NCBI RefSeq assembly: GCF_000024365.1
Contig: NC_013235.1
Span: forward strand, 4,588,001 to 4,652,000
Reading direction: 5' to 3'
Length of the DNA: 64,000 bases
Origin: Nakamurella multipartita DSM 44233
Lineage (GTDB): Bacteria; Actinomycetota; Actinomycetes; Mycobacteriales; Nakamurellaceae
The notes below the pieces were generated by a model, which searched no databases, was not told the origin of the DNA, and saw only the letters and a list, made by a program, of their open reading frames with translations. How positions within the stretch are numbered: the stretch's first letter is position 1; each line of letters begins with the position of its first letter. Shown here piece after piece: positions 56,356-64,000 of this stretch. Made by a program: the position numbers and the translations under genes.

Positions 56356-58881
56356 TCATTGCGCCCTCGCCGCCCGTGCCCGCTCGGCTTTACGTTTGCG
56401 GGCGGTCAGCTGCCGCTTCACGCGGCCGGCCGCCGCGCCCACCATCTCGCGGACGCCGCCGCTGCGCAGGTGTCGCCCGGCGATCGCCAGGTCGGAGCGG
56501 ACTCGCTCGGCCAGAACCCGTGTCGGCCCGGCCGTTCGCACCGGCGTCATCGTTTCCGGCAAGACCCGGTCGGCGGCCGGGTGCGGATCGCGGCAGAACT
56601 CCAGCAACGGGGCCAGCGTTTTGTCCCAGGTGAACTCGGCCCGGACCCGATCCAGATTGCGGATCACCCGGCCTCGTTCGACGTCGTCGTACAGCATGAT
56701 TTCGAGGGCGTCGGCCAGGGCCTGCGGGTCGTTCTCGCGCACGGCGACGCCCAGACCCTCGGCCGCGACCAGATCACCGAACCCATCGCCGCGAGTCGTC
56801 ACGATCGGCAGCCTGGTCCACAGGTAGTCCAGGATCCTGGTACGGAAAGAGAAGGTGGTTTCGATGTGTTCGAAATGCGTGCTGACCCCGACATCGGCAT
56901 CCAGCAGGTAGTTCTGCCGGGCGTTGTAGGCCACCCACTCCTCGTTGAAGAACACATGGCGTCCGGTGAGGCCGAGCTCCTCCGACAGCTGCCGGGCGCG
57001 CACCGCCATCTGCATCTCCGGGACCGCCGGGTTGGGATGCTGCATGCCCAGAAAGAACAGCCGGATGTCCTGATGGGTTCGAGCGAGCCCGGAAATCGCC
57101 TGGATCAGACTCAGCGGGTCGAACCAGTTGTAGATGCCGCCTCCCCAGATCACGATCTTGTCGTCGGCGCCGATGCCGTCGACGACCCCCCGCAGGGCCG
57201 GAGCAGTCCGAACCGGTTCCGCGGCCGGAAGTCCGAACGGGACCAGGGCCAGCAGACTGCCCAGCGAATTGTCCTGGGCATAGGTGAGGGGGTTGAGGCG
57301 TCCCTCACCGGCCAACTGGCCGAGCCAGAAGTGACGCTGACGTTCACTCGCGCACAAAAAGAAGTCGCCGCGGGCCAACTGCTGATTGAGGACCTCGGTG
57401 GCCGAGTTCACCTCGAAGGCCCAGGCCTTGGGCCCCTTCTCCTTCGCCTGCTCCAACTGCTCCAGATGCATTGGGTCGTACAGGTCGACGACCACGACCT
57501 TGTCGGTCTCGTAGAGAGCGGGGAACACGGCCATCGCGTGTCCCTGAAAGATGATCACGTCGGCCCAGTCGATGTGCACGTCGGCCGCGTGCGCGTCCCG
57601 CGGCGAGACCGAGAGAACCTCGAACTTATCCGGCCGAACCCCGGCGGTACCGAACGTCAACAGGCGCACCTCGTGCTCACGGCTCAGATACTGCGCCATG
57701 TTCCAGGAACGGATCGCCGGCCCGGCCATCACCGCGGAGACCGGCTCACCGGTGATGATGACGACACGCTTCTTGCGTCCGGCCGCGTCGATGCCCAGCG
57801 CGGACACCAGTTCCTCGTGCGCCTCCAGGTAAGTCGGCAGCGGGTAGGCCGGCTCCATCAGCTTGCCGAACAACGGCCGCAGCTCGGAGTCGCCGACCCG
57901 GCGCCGCTGCTGGAGCAGCTGCCGGGTCTCCGTGAACGAGGTGATGTTCTCCACCAGCTGATCGATGGCGTAGATCCCGGCCATGGCTTGCTTGGCCACC
58001 GGGCGATCCGGCGTGGCGTCATCTCCCGGTCGCCGAATGTCCAGCTCGGTGCTGTCCAATTCGCCCCGGGCCACCGCGCGACGAACGGCCAGCAGCAGCG
58101 CACCGGGCAGGAACTGAGCCAGGGAACGGTCGTCCAGATTCTTGTACATCGTGTACAGCGCGTTGCGCTCCAGCAGGTAGGTCTCCCGGAACGCACCGAA
58201 CTTGTTCATTGATGCGTGATGCTTGTGGAAAGCCAGCGAGCGCGGCTCGTAGCGGACCTTCCAGCCCAGCAGGTTCAGGCGCCAGCCCAGATCCACGTCC
58301 TCATAGAACATGAAGTAGCGCTCGTCGAAGCCGCCGACGCTGTCGAACACGTCGGCCCGCACGAACATCGCCGCGCCCGTAGCGAACAGGACGTCCCGCG
58401 GCTCGTCGAAGGCGCCGGTGTCCGGGGACTCGCAGAACGGCTTGTACCCCATGCCGAACCAGGTGATCGCCGCCTCGACGAAGTCGATCTTCTGCCCGTC
58501 CCAGTCGAGCACCTTGGAGGCGACCGAACCCACGTTGGGCGAGGTCTTGAACGCGTCGACCGCCGCCCGCACCCAGCCCGGGTCGGGCCGCGCGTCGTTG
58601 TTCAAGAAGGCCACGTACTCGCCCCGCGCATGCCGGACGCCCAGGTTGCAGCCTCCGGCGAAGCCAAGGTTGTCGTCGGACTTCACCAGCGTCACGCCAG
58701 GATCGGCCGCGGCGATTCGCGCGGCGCTGTCGTCGCCCGACCCGTTCTCCACGCAGACGATTTCCAGCTTCTCGGCCGGCCAGTCGACCTTGCGCAGCGA
58801 CCTGATGCAGGTGATCGTGTCATCGGCGCCGCGGAAGTTGACCAGGACGATGGACACCATCTCGGATGTGCGCTTGCTCAC
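56356..58881 (-). CDS. GT2-GT4 fusion glycosyltransferase
   Basis: An 841-residue two-domain protein. The N-terminal GT2 (about residues 8-270) has VSIVLVNFRGADDTITCI, VENGSGDDSAARI, DDNLGFAGGCNLGVRHA, FLNNDARPDPGWV and YFMFYEDVDLGWRLNLLGW. The C-terminal GT4-like half (about 370-760) has ITGEPVSAVMAGPAIRSWNM, IVIWGGGIYNWFDPLSLI and DVGVSTHFEHIETTFSFRTR. Two transferase folds in one chain suggest a bifunctional chain-extending enzyme. GTG 58881 overlaps the wzt stop by 4 bases and has GGAGGG upstream. Confidence 0.88.
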   Translation of the reverse strand: MSKRTSEMVSIVLVNFRGADDTITCIRSLRKVDWPAEKLEIVCVENGSGDDSAARIAAADPGVTLVKSDDNLGFAGGCNLGVRHARGEYVAFLNNDARPDPGWVRAAVDAFKTSPNVGSVASKVLDWDGQKIDFVEAAITWFGMGYKPFCESPDTGAFDEPRDVLFATGAAMFVRADVFDSVGGFDERYFMFYEDVDLGWRLNLLGWKVRYEPRSLAFHKHHASMNKFGAFRETYLLERNALYTMYKNLDDRSLAQFLPGALLLAVRRAVARGELDSTELDIRRPGDDATPDRPVAKQAMAGIYAIDQLVENITSFTETRQLLQQRRRVGDSELRPLFGKLMEPAYPLPTYLEAHEELVSALGIDAAGRKKRVVIITGEPVSAVMAGPAIRSWNMAQYLSREHEVRLLTFGTAGVRPDKFEVLSVSPRDAHAADVHIDWADVIIFQGHAMAVFPALYETDKVVVVDLYDPMHLEQLEQAKEKGPKAWAFEVNSATEVLNQQLARGDFFLCASERQRHFWLGQLAGEGRLNPLTYAQDNSLGSLLALVPFGLPAAEPVRTAPALRGVVDGIGADDKIVIWGGGIYNWFDPLSLIQAISGLARTHQDIRLFFLGMQHPNPAVPEMQMAVRARQLSEELGLTGRHVFFNEEWVAYNARQNYLLDADVGVSTHFEHIETTFSFRTRILDYLWTRLPIVTTRGDGFGDLVAAEGLGVAVRENDPQALADALEIMLYDDVERGRVIRNLDRVRAEFTWDKTLAPLLEFCRDPHPAADRVLPETMTPVRTAGPTRVLAERVRSDLAIAGRHLRSGGVREMVGAAAGRVKRQLTARKRKAERARAARAQ

Positions 58882-60152
58882 CGGCTTCCCTCCGGCCCGG
58901 TCCCGGCCAGCCCGGCGACATCGCGGCCGTCTGCCCCCGGCGCGGCGCCCGCCAACGGCTGACCCCACCGCCCGCCCAACGCGATGGGGCCGCCGGATTC
59001 CCTCGGCGTGCCGACCTCGACGTCGAATCGCGCGCAGTTGCGCAGGAAGTCAAAGACGTGCGTCGTGGAGTAGTCCACGATCGACGCGGTCAGGTCAAAC
59101 GTGCCCGGCTGCAGCATGAGCTGCGGGATCTCAAGTTCGATGCTGCCGGCGCCCTCCAGCGCCTCCGGGACGCGACCGCCGTCCCGGCTGTGAAAGCCCC
59201 ACAAGTGGTAACCGTCAAGCGCATTCACATTCAGCGCGAACACCGGCTGCTCGATGCGCTCGGCGAAGTGATAATTCAGCCGGATGGTCATGCGATCGCC
59301 CGTCCGGAAACTGGCCGTCGGCACTCCGGCGGCGTTGATCAACTCGACCGCCGTGAGGGTCGCCTCACCCGAGCCCCAGCGGGCCTGTTGGCCCGAGCCG
59401 GACCCGGGATCGCGCTGGGCGTGGGTCGCGTCCACGTAATCATCGACGGTCTGCTCGGTGGTGCCGACCTCGACCAGCTGACCCTGCTTCAGCCAGGCCG
59501 CATAGTCACACATCGTGCGCATCGACCCCATGGCATGGCTGACCACGATCACCGTCTTGCCCGCCCGCCGGAAGTCGGCGAATTTCTCCATGCATTTTTC
59601 CTGGAACGCGGCGTCACCCACCGCCAGGATCTCGTCGACGAGCAGGATGTCCGGGTCGATATTGATCGCGATCGCGAAACCCAACCGGACATACATCCCG
59701 GACGAGTAATTCTTGACCGGCTGGTCGATGAATTTCTCGATGCCGGAAAAATCAACGATCTCGTCGAATTTCGCATCGAGTTCCTTGCGCGACAGCCCCA
59801 GGATCGATCCGTTCAGATACACATTTTCCCGGCCCGACAATTCTGGATGGAAACCCGATCCGAGTTCGAGCAGGGCGGCCACCCGGCCGCGACTGATCAC
59901 CCGGCCCGTGTCCGGCCGCAAGATCTTCGCAATGCATTTAAGCAGCGTGGACTTGCCTGATCCGTTCTCTCCGATCAGACCGAAGGTCGAACCTTCCGGA
60001 ATGTCGAATGTCACGTCCCGCAGGGCCCAGAACTCGTTGAACGTCGCTCGCTTCCCGCGCATGAGCGCGGCCTTCAGCGACTGGTTGCGCTCGGTGAACA
60101 TCCGGAAGCGCTTGGACACCTGTTCCACGCTGACCGCGATCTCGTTGCTCAC
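58878..60152 (-). CDS. wzt: ABC transporter ATP-binding protein with Wzt C-terminal domain
   Basis: A 424-residue polysaccharide-export ATPase. Walker A is GLIGENGSGKSTLLKCIAK, the signature is NYSSGMYVRLGFAIAI, and Walker B is ILLVDEILAVGDAAFQEKC. An H-loop (SHAMGSMRTMC) follows. After a linker (about residues 250-270) comes a Wzt_C-like beta-sandwich domain (LNYHFAERIEQPVFALNVNA) known in Escherichia coli to bind the polymer cap. The GTG start overlaps the wzm stop; the strong GGAGGAG lies in the wzm coding end. The C-terminal domain suggests that export depends on chain-end recognition. Confidence 0.94.
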   Translation of the reverse strand: MSNEIAVSVEQVSKRFRMFTERNQSLKAALMRGKRATFNEFWALRDVTFDIPEGSTFGLIGENGSGKSTLLKCIAKILRPDTGRVISRGRVAALLELGSGFHPELSGRENVYLNGSILGLSRKELDAKFDEIVDFSGIEKFIDQPVKNYSSGMYVRLGFAIAINIDPDILLVDEILAVGDAAFQEKCMEKFADFRRAGKTVIVVSHAMGSMRTMCDYAAWLKQGQLVEVGTTEQTVDDYVDATHAQRDPGSGSGQQARWGSGEATLTAVELINAAGVPTASFRTGDRMTIRLNYHFAERIEQPVFALNVNALDGYHLWGFHSRDGGRVPEALEGAGSIELEIPQLMLQPGTFDLTASIVDYSTTHVFDFLRNCARFDVEVGTPRESGGPIALGGRWGQPLAGAAPGADGRDVAGLAGTGPEGSR

Positions 60153-60982
60153 AGCTCCTCCGCGATCCGTGCCTGGTACTTGGAGAAGACCAGGATCCCC
60201 AGGCCCATTGCCACGGCGGCCGCTCCGAGGCAGTACAACATGTCGCCCCAGTACGGCAGACGGTTGTCATAGAGCAGATCGCGGAAGACGGTGACGAAAC
60301 GCTCCATGGGATTGAGGCTGTAGAACCAGGTGAGCGGGAAATCACGCCCGTTGGACCGCCATAGCGCTTCCTTGTCCGCGATCAACGTGACGGGATAGAC
60401 GATAGGGGTGGCGTAGAACCATACCTGCATCGCGATGCCGACGAACTGGGCGGTGTCCCGGAAGTAGACGTTGGCGATCGAGAGCATCAAGCCCAGCCCC
60501 AGCCCGAACAGGGCCAGCAGCGCGATGAACACGACCATCAGCGGGAGCCAGATCCAGATCTGGCTCCCCAGGATCACCGCGATGCCCAGCAGCACCAGGA
60601 ACTCGAAGCCAAAGGTCACCAGGCTGGACAGCATGCTGGCGGCGACCAGTGTGTAGCGCGGGAAATAGACTTTCTGGACCAGGTTGGCATTGCCGATCAG
60701 GGCATTCATGCCGCCGGTCATGGTGCTCGCGAAAAACGTCCAGGGCAGAAGCGCACAGGCCAGCCACAGAGTGAATACGTCGATCCCGCTGGGATCACCC
60801 GGGGGCGGCGTGGCCTGCAGCACGAACCCGAAAACAACGGTGTATATCGCCAGCGAGGCGATCGGATTGAGCAGTGACCAGGTCTGCCCCAGAAAGCTGC
60901 GCTTGTATTTCCCGCGCACCTCCCGCATCGTCAGGTTGGTCAAGATCTCCTTCGATGCCCGAAGGTCACTTGAAAGGCTCAT
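60149..60982 (-). CDS. wzm: ABC-2 type polysaccharide export permease
   Basis: A 277-residue inner-membrane permease. The cytosolic N-terminus has REVRGKYKRSFLGQTWSLLNP, the family gating motif. About six hydrophobic segments follow (IASLAIYTVVFGFVL, LWLACALLPWTFFASTM, LVTFGFEFLVLLGIAVILG, LPLMVVFIALLALFGLGLGL, FVGIAMQVWFYATPIVYPV, LYCLGAAAVAMGLGILVF). ATG 60982 lies 8 bases after GGGAG. It pairs with wzt by stop-start overlap and should flip or export the lipid-linked glycan made by the surrounding enzymes. Confidence 0.94.
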   Translation of the reverse strand: MSLSSDLRASKEILTNLTMREVRGKYKRSFLGQTWSLLNPIASLAIYTVVFGFVLQATPPPGDPSGIDVFTLWLACALLPWTFFASTMTGGMNALIGNANLVQKVYFPRYTLVAASMLSSLVTFGFEFLVLLGIAVILGSQIWIWLPLMVVFIALLALFGLGLGLMLSIANVYFRDTAQFVGIAMQVWFYATPIVYPVTLIADKEALWRSNGRDFPLTWFYSLNPMERFVTVFRDLLYDNRLPYWGDMLYCLGAAAVAMGLGILVFSKYQARIAEEL

Positions 60983-61065
60983 CCCGACGGCTCCCACATT
61001 CGCACGATGCTAGCCCATGCACCGTCAGCAGCCGGTCCGGCGCGGGGACCGCCGTTCGCGTCGCG

Positions 61066-61356
61066 TCAGGCTCGACGGAGCAGACGCAGGGTGGCCGCGC
61101 GGGTGCGCAGGGTCAGGGTCGCGCGCAACGCACGGAGTTCGCGTTTGGCCAGTTCGCCCGATTCCACCAGCGACGCGAGGTCGTCCACCTCGGCCTGCAG
61201 GGCCAGATTGAGCTGGAGCGCCTCGGCCAGCTGGATCCGCACGTCCTGCAGCTGCCGGCTCAGCTCCTCGATCCGAGCCCGTTCCGGACCCGGCAGCCGG
61301 TTCGATGTCTCGTTGGTGGCGAACTCGACATCGATGTCGTCTTTCGTCGCGGACAT
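61066..61356 (-). CDS. Small coiled-coil protein, 96 aa, unknown function
   Basis: I do not recognise a family. From about residue 25 the sequence is a long amphipathic helix (RIEELSRQLQDVRIQLAEAL, LALQAEVDDLASLVESGE) with heptad leucines and a basic C-terminus (TLTLRTRAATLRLLRRA). No signal peptide or membrane segment is seen. ATG 61356 has GGAG close upstream. It lies 83 bases upstream of wzm in the same direction, between the exporter and a membrane protein gene, suggesting a partner or length-control role for the exporter. Confidence 0.65.
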   Translation of the reverse strand: MSATKDDIDVEFATNETSNRLPGPERARIEELSRQLQDVRIQLAEALQLNLALQAEVDDLASLVESGELAKRELRALRATLTLRTRAATLRLLRRA

Positions 61357-61439
61357 GACTCTCCAGCGGTCGTCGGTGGGCACACCGTAATGCCCGTCGC
61401 ACTCCCCAGGTGTGAGGCGCGCCACATCGATCCGCCTCG

Positions 61440-62999
61440 TCAGGTCAACGCCACCCACCAGGTCACCGCGCTGACGATCAGGGTCGTCGTGACAGCCACC
61501 GGGAAGAACACCCGGGCGGTCGCCCGTCGCATCGCTACCCGGATCGGCAGCACACCCGCCGCTCCGGCTCCTACCGCCACCACGCAGGGAACGAAGTATC
61601 GGCCCTGGACCCCCGCCGCCGACTCCGCGCCGACCGGATTGAAAGTCAGATACATCAACACGATGATCGCCAGGCCGACCAGCAGGCCCGCGACCAGCAC
61701 CGACCACGCGGGTCCGCGTCGCAGCCGCTCGGCGTAGAACGCCGCTGCGGCGAGGGTGAGCACGGTCACGACGACGAACGGGTACGGCACCGCGATGGTG
61801 TTGTAGCCGAACAGGCCGACGACACCCTGGACCCATGACTCGCCGTAGGTCAGGACGGTGGTGCCGACCATCGTGACGCCGTGGATCGGGTTGACCAGCA
61901 AACCTTTGAGCTGCTCGACGGCATTGATCGTGGCGGCCAGGTCAGGTCGCTGGGTGCTCACCGCAACCGTCCCTTTGCTGGCGATGAACAGCGTCAGCCC
62001 GACCAGCACGGCCGCGCCGGCCAGCAGACCGATCTTGAACCACATGGCCGTTCGACGGGACCCGAACACGTCGACCGGCAGCAGCAACACCAGCAGTACC
62101 AGCACAGCGTAGGTCGGCTTGGACAGCATCACCCCCACGCTCGCGGCGACCAGCCCGACCAGCGTCGCGCGCCCCACCGGGGCCCGCTCGATCAGCATGG
62201 TCAGCACCACGGACATCAGGATCAACGCCGCGCCGTTGCAGAAGGTGTCCGCGCTGATCACCGAGGCCTGAAACAGCGCGGCCGGCAGCAGGGCAGCGAC
62301 GAAGACCAGCCAGCGCAGGCGCAGTCGCCGGGCGAACCACACGGCCACGAAGGCCATCGCCAGGTACATCAGCGCGGCACCGATCTTGGCCGCCAGGGCG
62401 ACCGTGCCGGTGTCCGCGCCGAACGCCCGAACTAGCGCGATCGCGCCGGCGGCGGGCAGGTAGACGACGGGAAAGTTCGGCAGGGTCTGGGTGACGTCGG
62501 TCGCCTGCGGGTCGCCGGCGTCCAGGGGCAACCCCTCGAGCCGCCGGTAGGCGTCGCGGTCGGGCACGTCCCGGCGATGGAAGAACAGGACCTCACGCGG
62601 CACGGTGTTGCTGTCGAACCAGCCCTGCTGCTCCAGGTCGTACAGCGAGCGCGGCACCTTCGCCACGTAGGTCCGGCTGACCGAGTCGAAGCTCGGAAAC
62701 AGCACACCCTGGCTGAGTTGGTAGGTGCGATAGACGTGAGCCTGTTCGTCCAAGCCGTAGCCGGGAGGGGTCAGACCGATGAACAGGCCGATGAACACCG
62801 CCCCGATGACCATCGTCAACCCGTGCGCCGATAGCAGGAGGGAGCCGGCCCGTCCGCGAACCCCGGCGGGCCGGGTCCGGCCCTCGGTGGAGCCGGTCGC
62901 CTCGGTCGCCGCCGTCGGGGTTCCGGGCACCGGATCGGTCACGACAACCCCGATTCCATCGTGCGGACTGGCCCGCGGACCCGGCGCGTCGCGCTTCAT
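61440..62999 (-). CDS. DUF2142 family polytopic membrane protein
   Basis: A 519-residue membrane protein. PPGYGLDEQAHVYRTYQLSQG is the DUF2142 signature outside the first membrane segment. About ten helices follow, with FPVVYLPAAGAIALVRAF, LLPAALFQASVISADTFCNG and YGESWVQGVVGLFGYNTI between. The family is common in actinobacterial and streptococcal glycan loci; function unknown, perhaps GT-C-like. ATG 62999 starts the homologous part; the frame is open further upstream. It leads the minus-strand exporter operon. Confidence 0.85.
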   Translation of the reverse strand: MKRDAPGPRASPHDGIGVVVTDPVPGTPTAATEATGSTEGRTRPAGVRGRAGSLLLSAHGLTMVIGAVFIGLFIGLTPPGYGLDEQAHVYRTYQLSQGVLFPSFDSVSRTYVAKVPRSLYDLEQQGWFDSNTVPREVLFFHRRDVPDRDAYRRLEGLPLDAGDPQATDVTQTLPNFPVVYLPAAGAIALVRAFGADTGTVALAAKIGAALMYLAMAFVAVWFARRLRLRWLVFVAALLPAALFQASVISADTFCNGAALILMSVVLTMLIERAPVGRATLVGLVAASVGVMLSKPTYAVLVLLVLLLPVDVFGSRRTAMWFKIGLLAGAAVLVGLTLFIASKGTVAVSTQRPDLAATINAVEQLKGLLVNPIHGVTMVGTTVLTYGESWVQGVVGLFGYNTIAVPYPFVVVTVLTLAAAAFYAERLRRGPAWSVLVAGLLVGLAIIVLMYLTFNPVGAESAAGVQGRYFVPCVVAVGAGAAGVLPIRVAMRRATARVFFPVAVTTTLIVSAVTWWVALT

Positions 63000-63178
63000 C
63001 GACCCGGGCCCTGACCGGCCCGATGATAGCCTCGGACCCCGCCCGAATCCGCCGACAGCGGCCTCCGGGTGCACCAATCTTCGCATCGGCCGGCCCCGGT
63101 CGGCCGTCACCGGGCGCCGAATCATCTGCGGCACAGCGTGATCGCGCGAACCGTGACGGAAGGAAAGTCGAGCCGGCG

Positions 63179-64000
63179 ATGACCGAGTCGACCAGCGCGG
63201 CGCCCACCGCGTCGGGCCCTGGCACCGGCCTTCGGGCCCGGTACTCGGGATGGGTCGAGCCCGCCCCGACCGGCCTGCCGCGCTGGCGGGTGGTGTGCGC
63301 GCTGCCCGTCGTGCTGTCGTTCGCCTTCGTGCTCCTGGTCTCCCTGGGCATCACCGGGTCGTCGACCGGGGCCTGGTGGCGCTTCTTCGGTACCGGTACC
63401 GACCCTGACCTTCTGCTTGGCGCGCCCCGCGAGATTCGCAGTGACGAATGGTTGGTCCAGTCCAGCTGGGTCATCTCCCAGGTCCAGCAGGGATTCCCGC
63501 TGTTCAACCACACCTTCCCGGGCGGGATGGACGCCAGCGTGCAGAACGACCTGCCCGTGTGGGACTGGTCGGCCCTGTTCCGGCCGCACACCCTGGGCTT
63601 TCTCGTGCTGCCCCTGGACCAGGGCATGGCGGTGCGGTGGTGGCTGCCCGGGTTGTCGCTGATCGCCGCCGCCTACCTGCTGCTGGTCACCCTTATGCCG
63701 CGCCGCCCGATCAGTGCCGCGGTCCTGGCCGGATGCTTCTTCCTCTCCCCGTTGATCCAGTGGTGGTTCCTACCCACCACGATCTGGCCCCCGACCTGGG
63801 CATTCCTGTCGATGACGGCGGTGATCTGGGCGGTCCGGGACCCTCGGCCATGGGTGCGCATCCTGCCCGCCGCCGGAGCCGGCTATCTGGCCGTCACCAT
63901 GGTGATGAGCATCTACGTGCCGTTCATCGTGCCCGCCGCTCTGGTGTTCGGAATCGTCGCGGTGGGTGTGTTCGTGCAGGCCTGCGGTCGGGATCGGCTG
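63179..64000 (+). CDS. Large polytopic membrane protein, partial (runs off the right edge)
   Basis: The frame is open from ATG 63179 to the window end with no stop, so at least 274 residues. AAGGAAAGTCGAGCC precedes the ATG. Near residue 40 a hydrophobic segment leads to a loop with LLLGAPREIRSDEWLVQSS, close to that in the protein at 42930, so the two are paralogues. WWFLPTTIWPPTWAFLSM and several helices follow. Function unknown; same possibilities as its relative. Divergent from DUF2142 gene. Confidence 0.8.
   Translation, partial: MTESTSAAPTASGPGTGLRARYSGWVEPAPTGLPRWRVVCALPVVLSFAFVLLVSLGITGSSTGAWWRFFGTGTDPDLLLGAPREIRSDEWLVQSSWVISQVQQGFPLFNHTFPGGMDASVQNDLPVWDWSALFRPHTLGFLVLPLDQGMAVRWWLPGLSLIAAAYLLLVTLMPRRPISAAVLAGCFFLSPLIQWWFLPTTIWPPTWAFLSMTAVIWAVRDPRPWVRILPAAGAGYLAVTMVMSIYVPFIVPAALVFGIVAVGVFVQACGRDRL

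Overview
The window is high-GC actinobacterial chromosome. GC-rich codons, frequent GTG starts, a WhiB regulator, an actinobacterial integration host factor (mIHF), coenzyme F420 genes and a PriA with decayed helicase motifs all fit Actinomycetota. A Nakamurella-like or related mycolate-free lineage is a guess from general resemblance only. There is no rRNA, tRNA, CRISPR array, transposase or integrase.

The first 26 kb is conserved housekeeping sequence. On the minus strand lie fmt-rsmB-rpe and mihF-gmk-rpoZ-coaBC-metK-priA. They are followed by an APC amino-acid permease and the mannose block manB-Trm112-SIS protein-manA. Next come a DUF3499 protein, a metallopeptidase-like protein, a YccF protein and a WhiB2-like regulator. 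On the plus strand are an M50 peptidase, an M18 aminopeptidase and an F420 operon (fbiA-fbiB-NUDIX). From memory, the order permease, manA, SIS, manB, DUF3499, metallopeptidase-like, whiB2, fbiA, fbiB, mannose-1-phosphate guanylyltransferase, wbbL is nearly that of Mycobacterium tuberculosis Rv3253c-Rv3265c.

From 26.5 kb to the right edge the window is a surface-glycan locus. It holds nucleotide-sugar enzymes (mannose-1-phosphate guanylyltransferase, RmlA, UDP-galactopyranose mutase, a UDP-sugar dehydrogenase and four SDR epimerase/dehydratase genes). It encodes six stand-alone GT2 and three stand-alone GT4 glycosyltransferases, a GT2-GT4 fusion and an RgpF-type protein. It also encodes a probable O-acetylation pair (acyltransferase-3 plus an AlgX-like SGNH protein), a FkbM methyltransferase, a membrane esterase, four large polytopic membrane proteins and a Wzm/Wzt ABC exporter.

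The simplest reading is that the mannose block and sugar-nucleotide genes supply activated sugars. The glycosyltransferases assemble a galactofuranose- and deoxysugar-containing polymer on a polyprenyl carrier. The acyltransferase, SGNH protein and FkbM enzyme decorate it, and Wzm/Wzt with its carbohydrate-binding C-terminal domain exports it. A small coiled-coil protein and the GT2-GT4 fusion flank the exporter in the same apparent operon and are the least explained part of the locus. The most unusual non-coding features are a GATC array with mostly 14-15 bp spacing between the GNAT gene and priA, palindromes upstream of priA, a dyad between whiB and the M50 peptidase gene, and an apparent CTG start codon for fmt.
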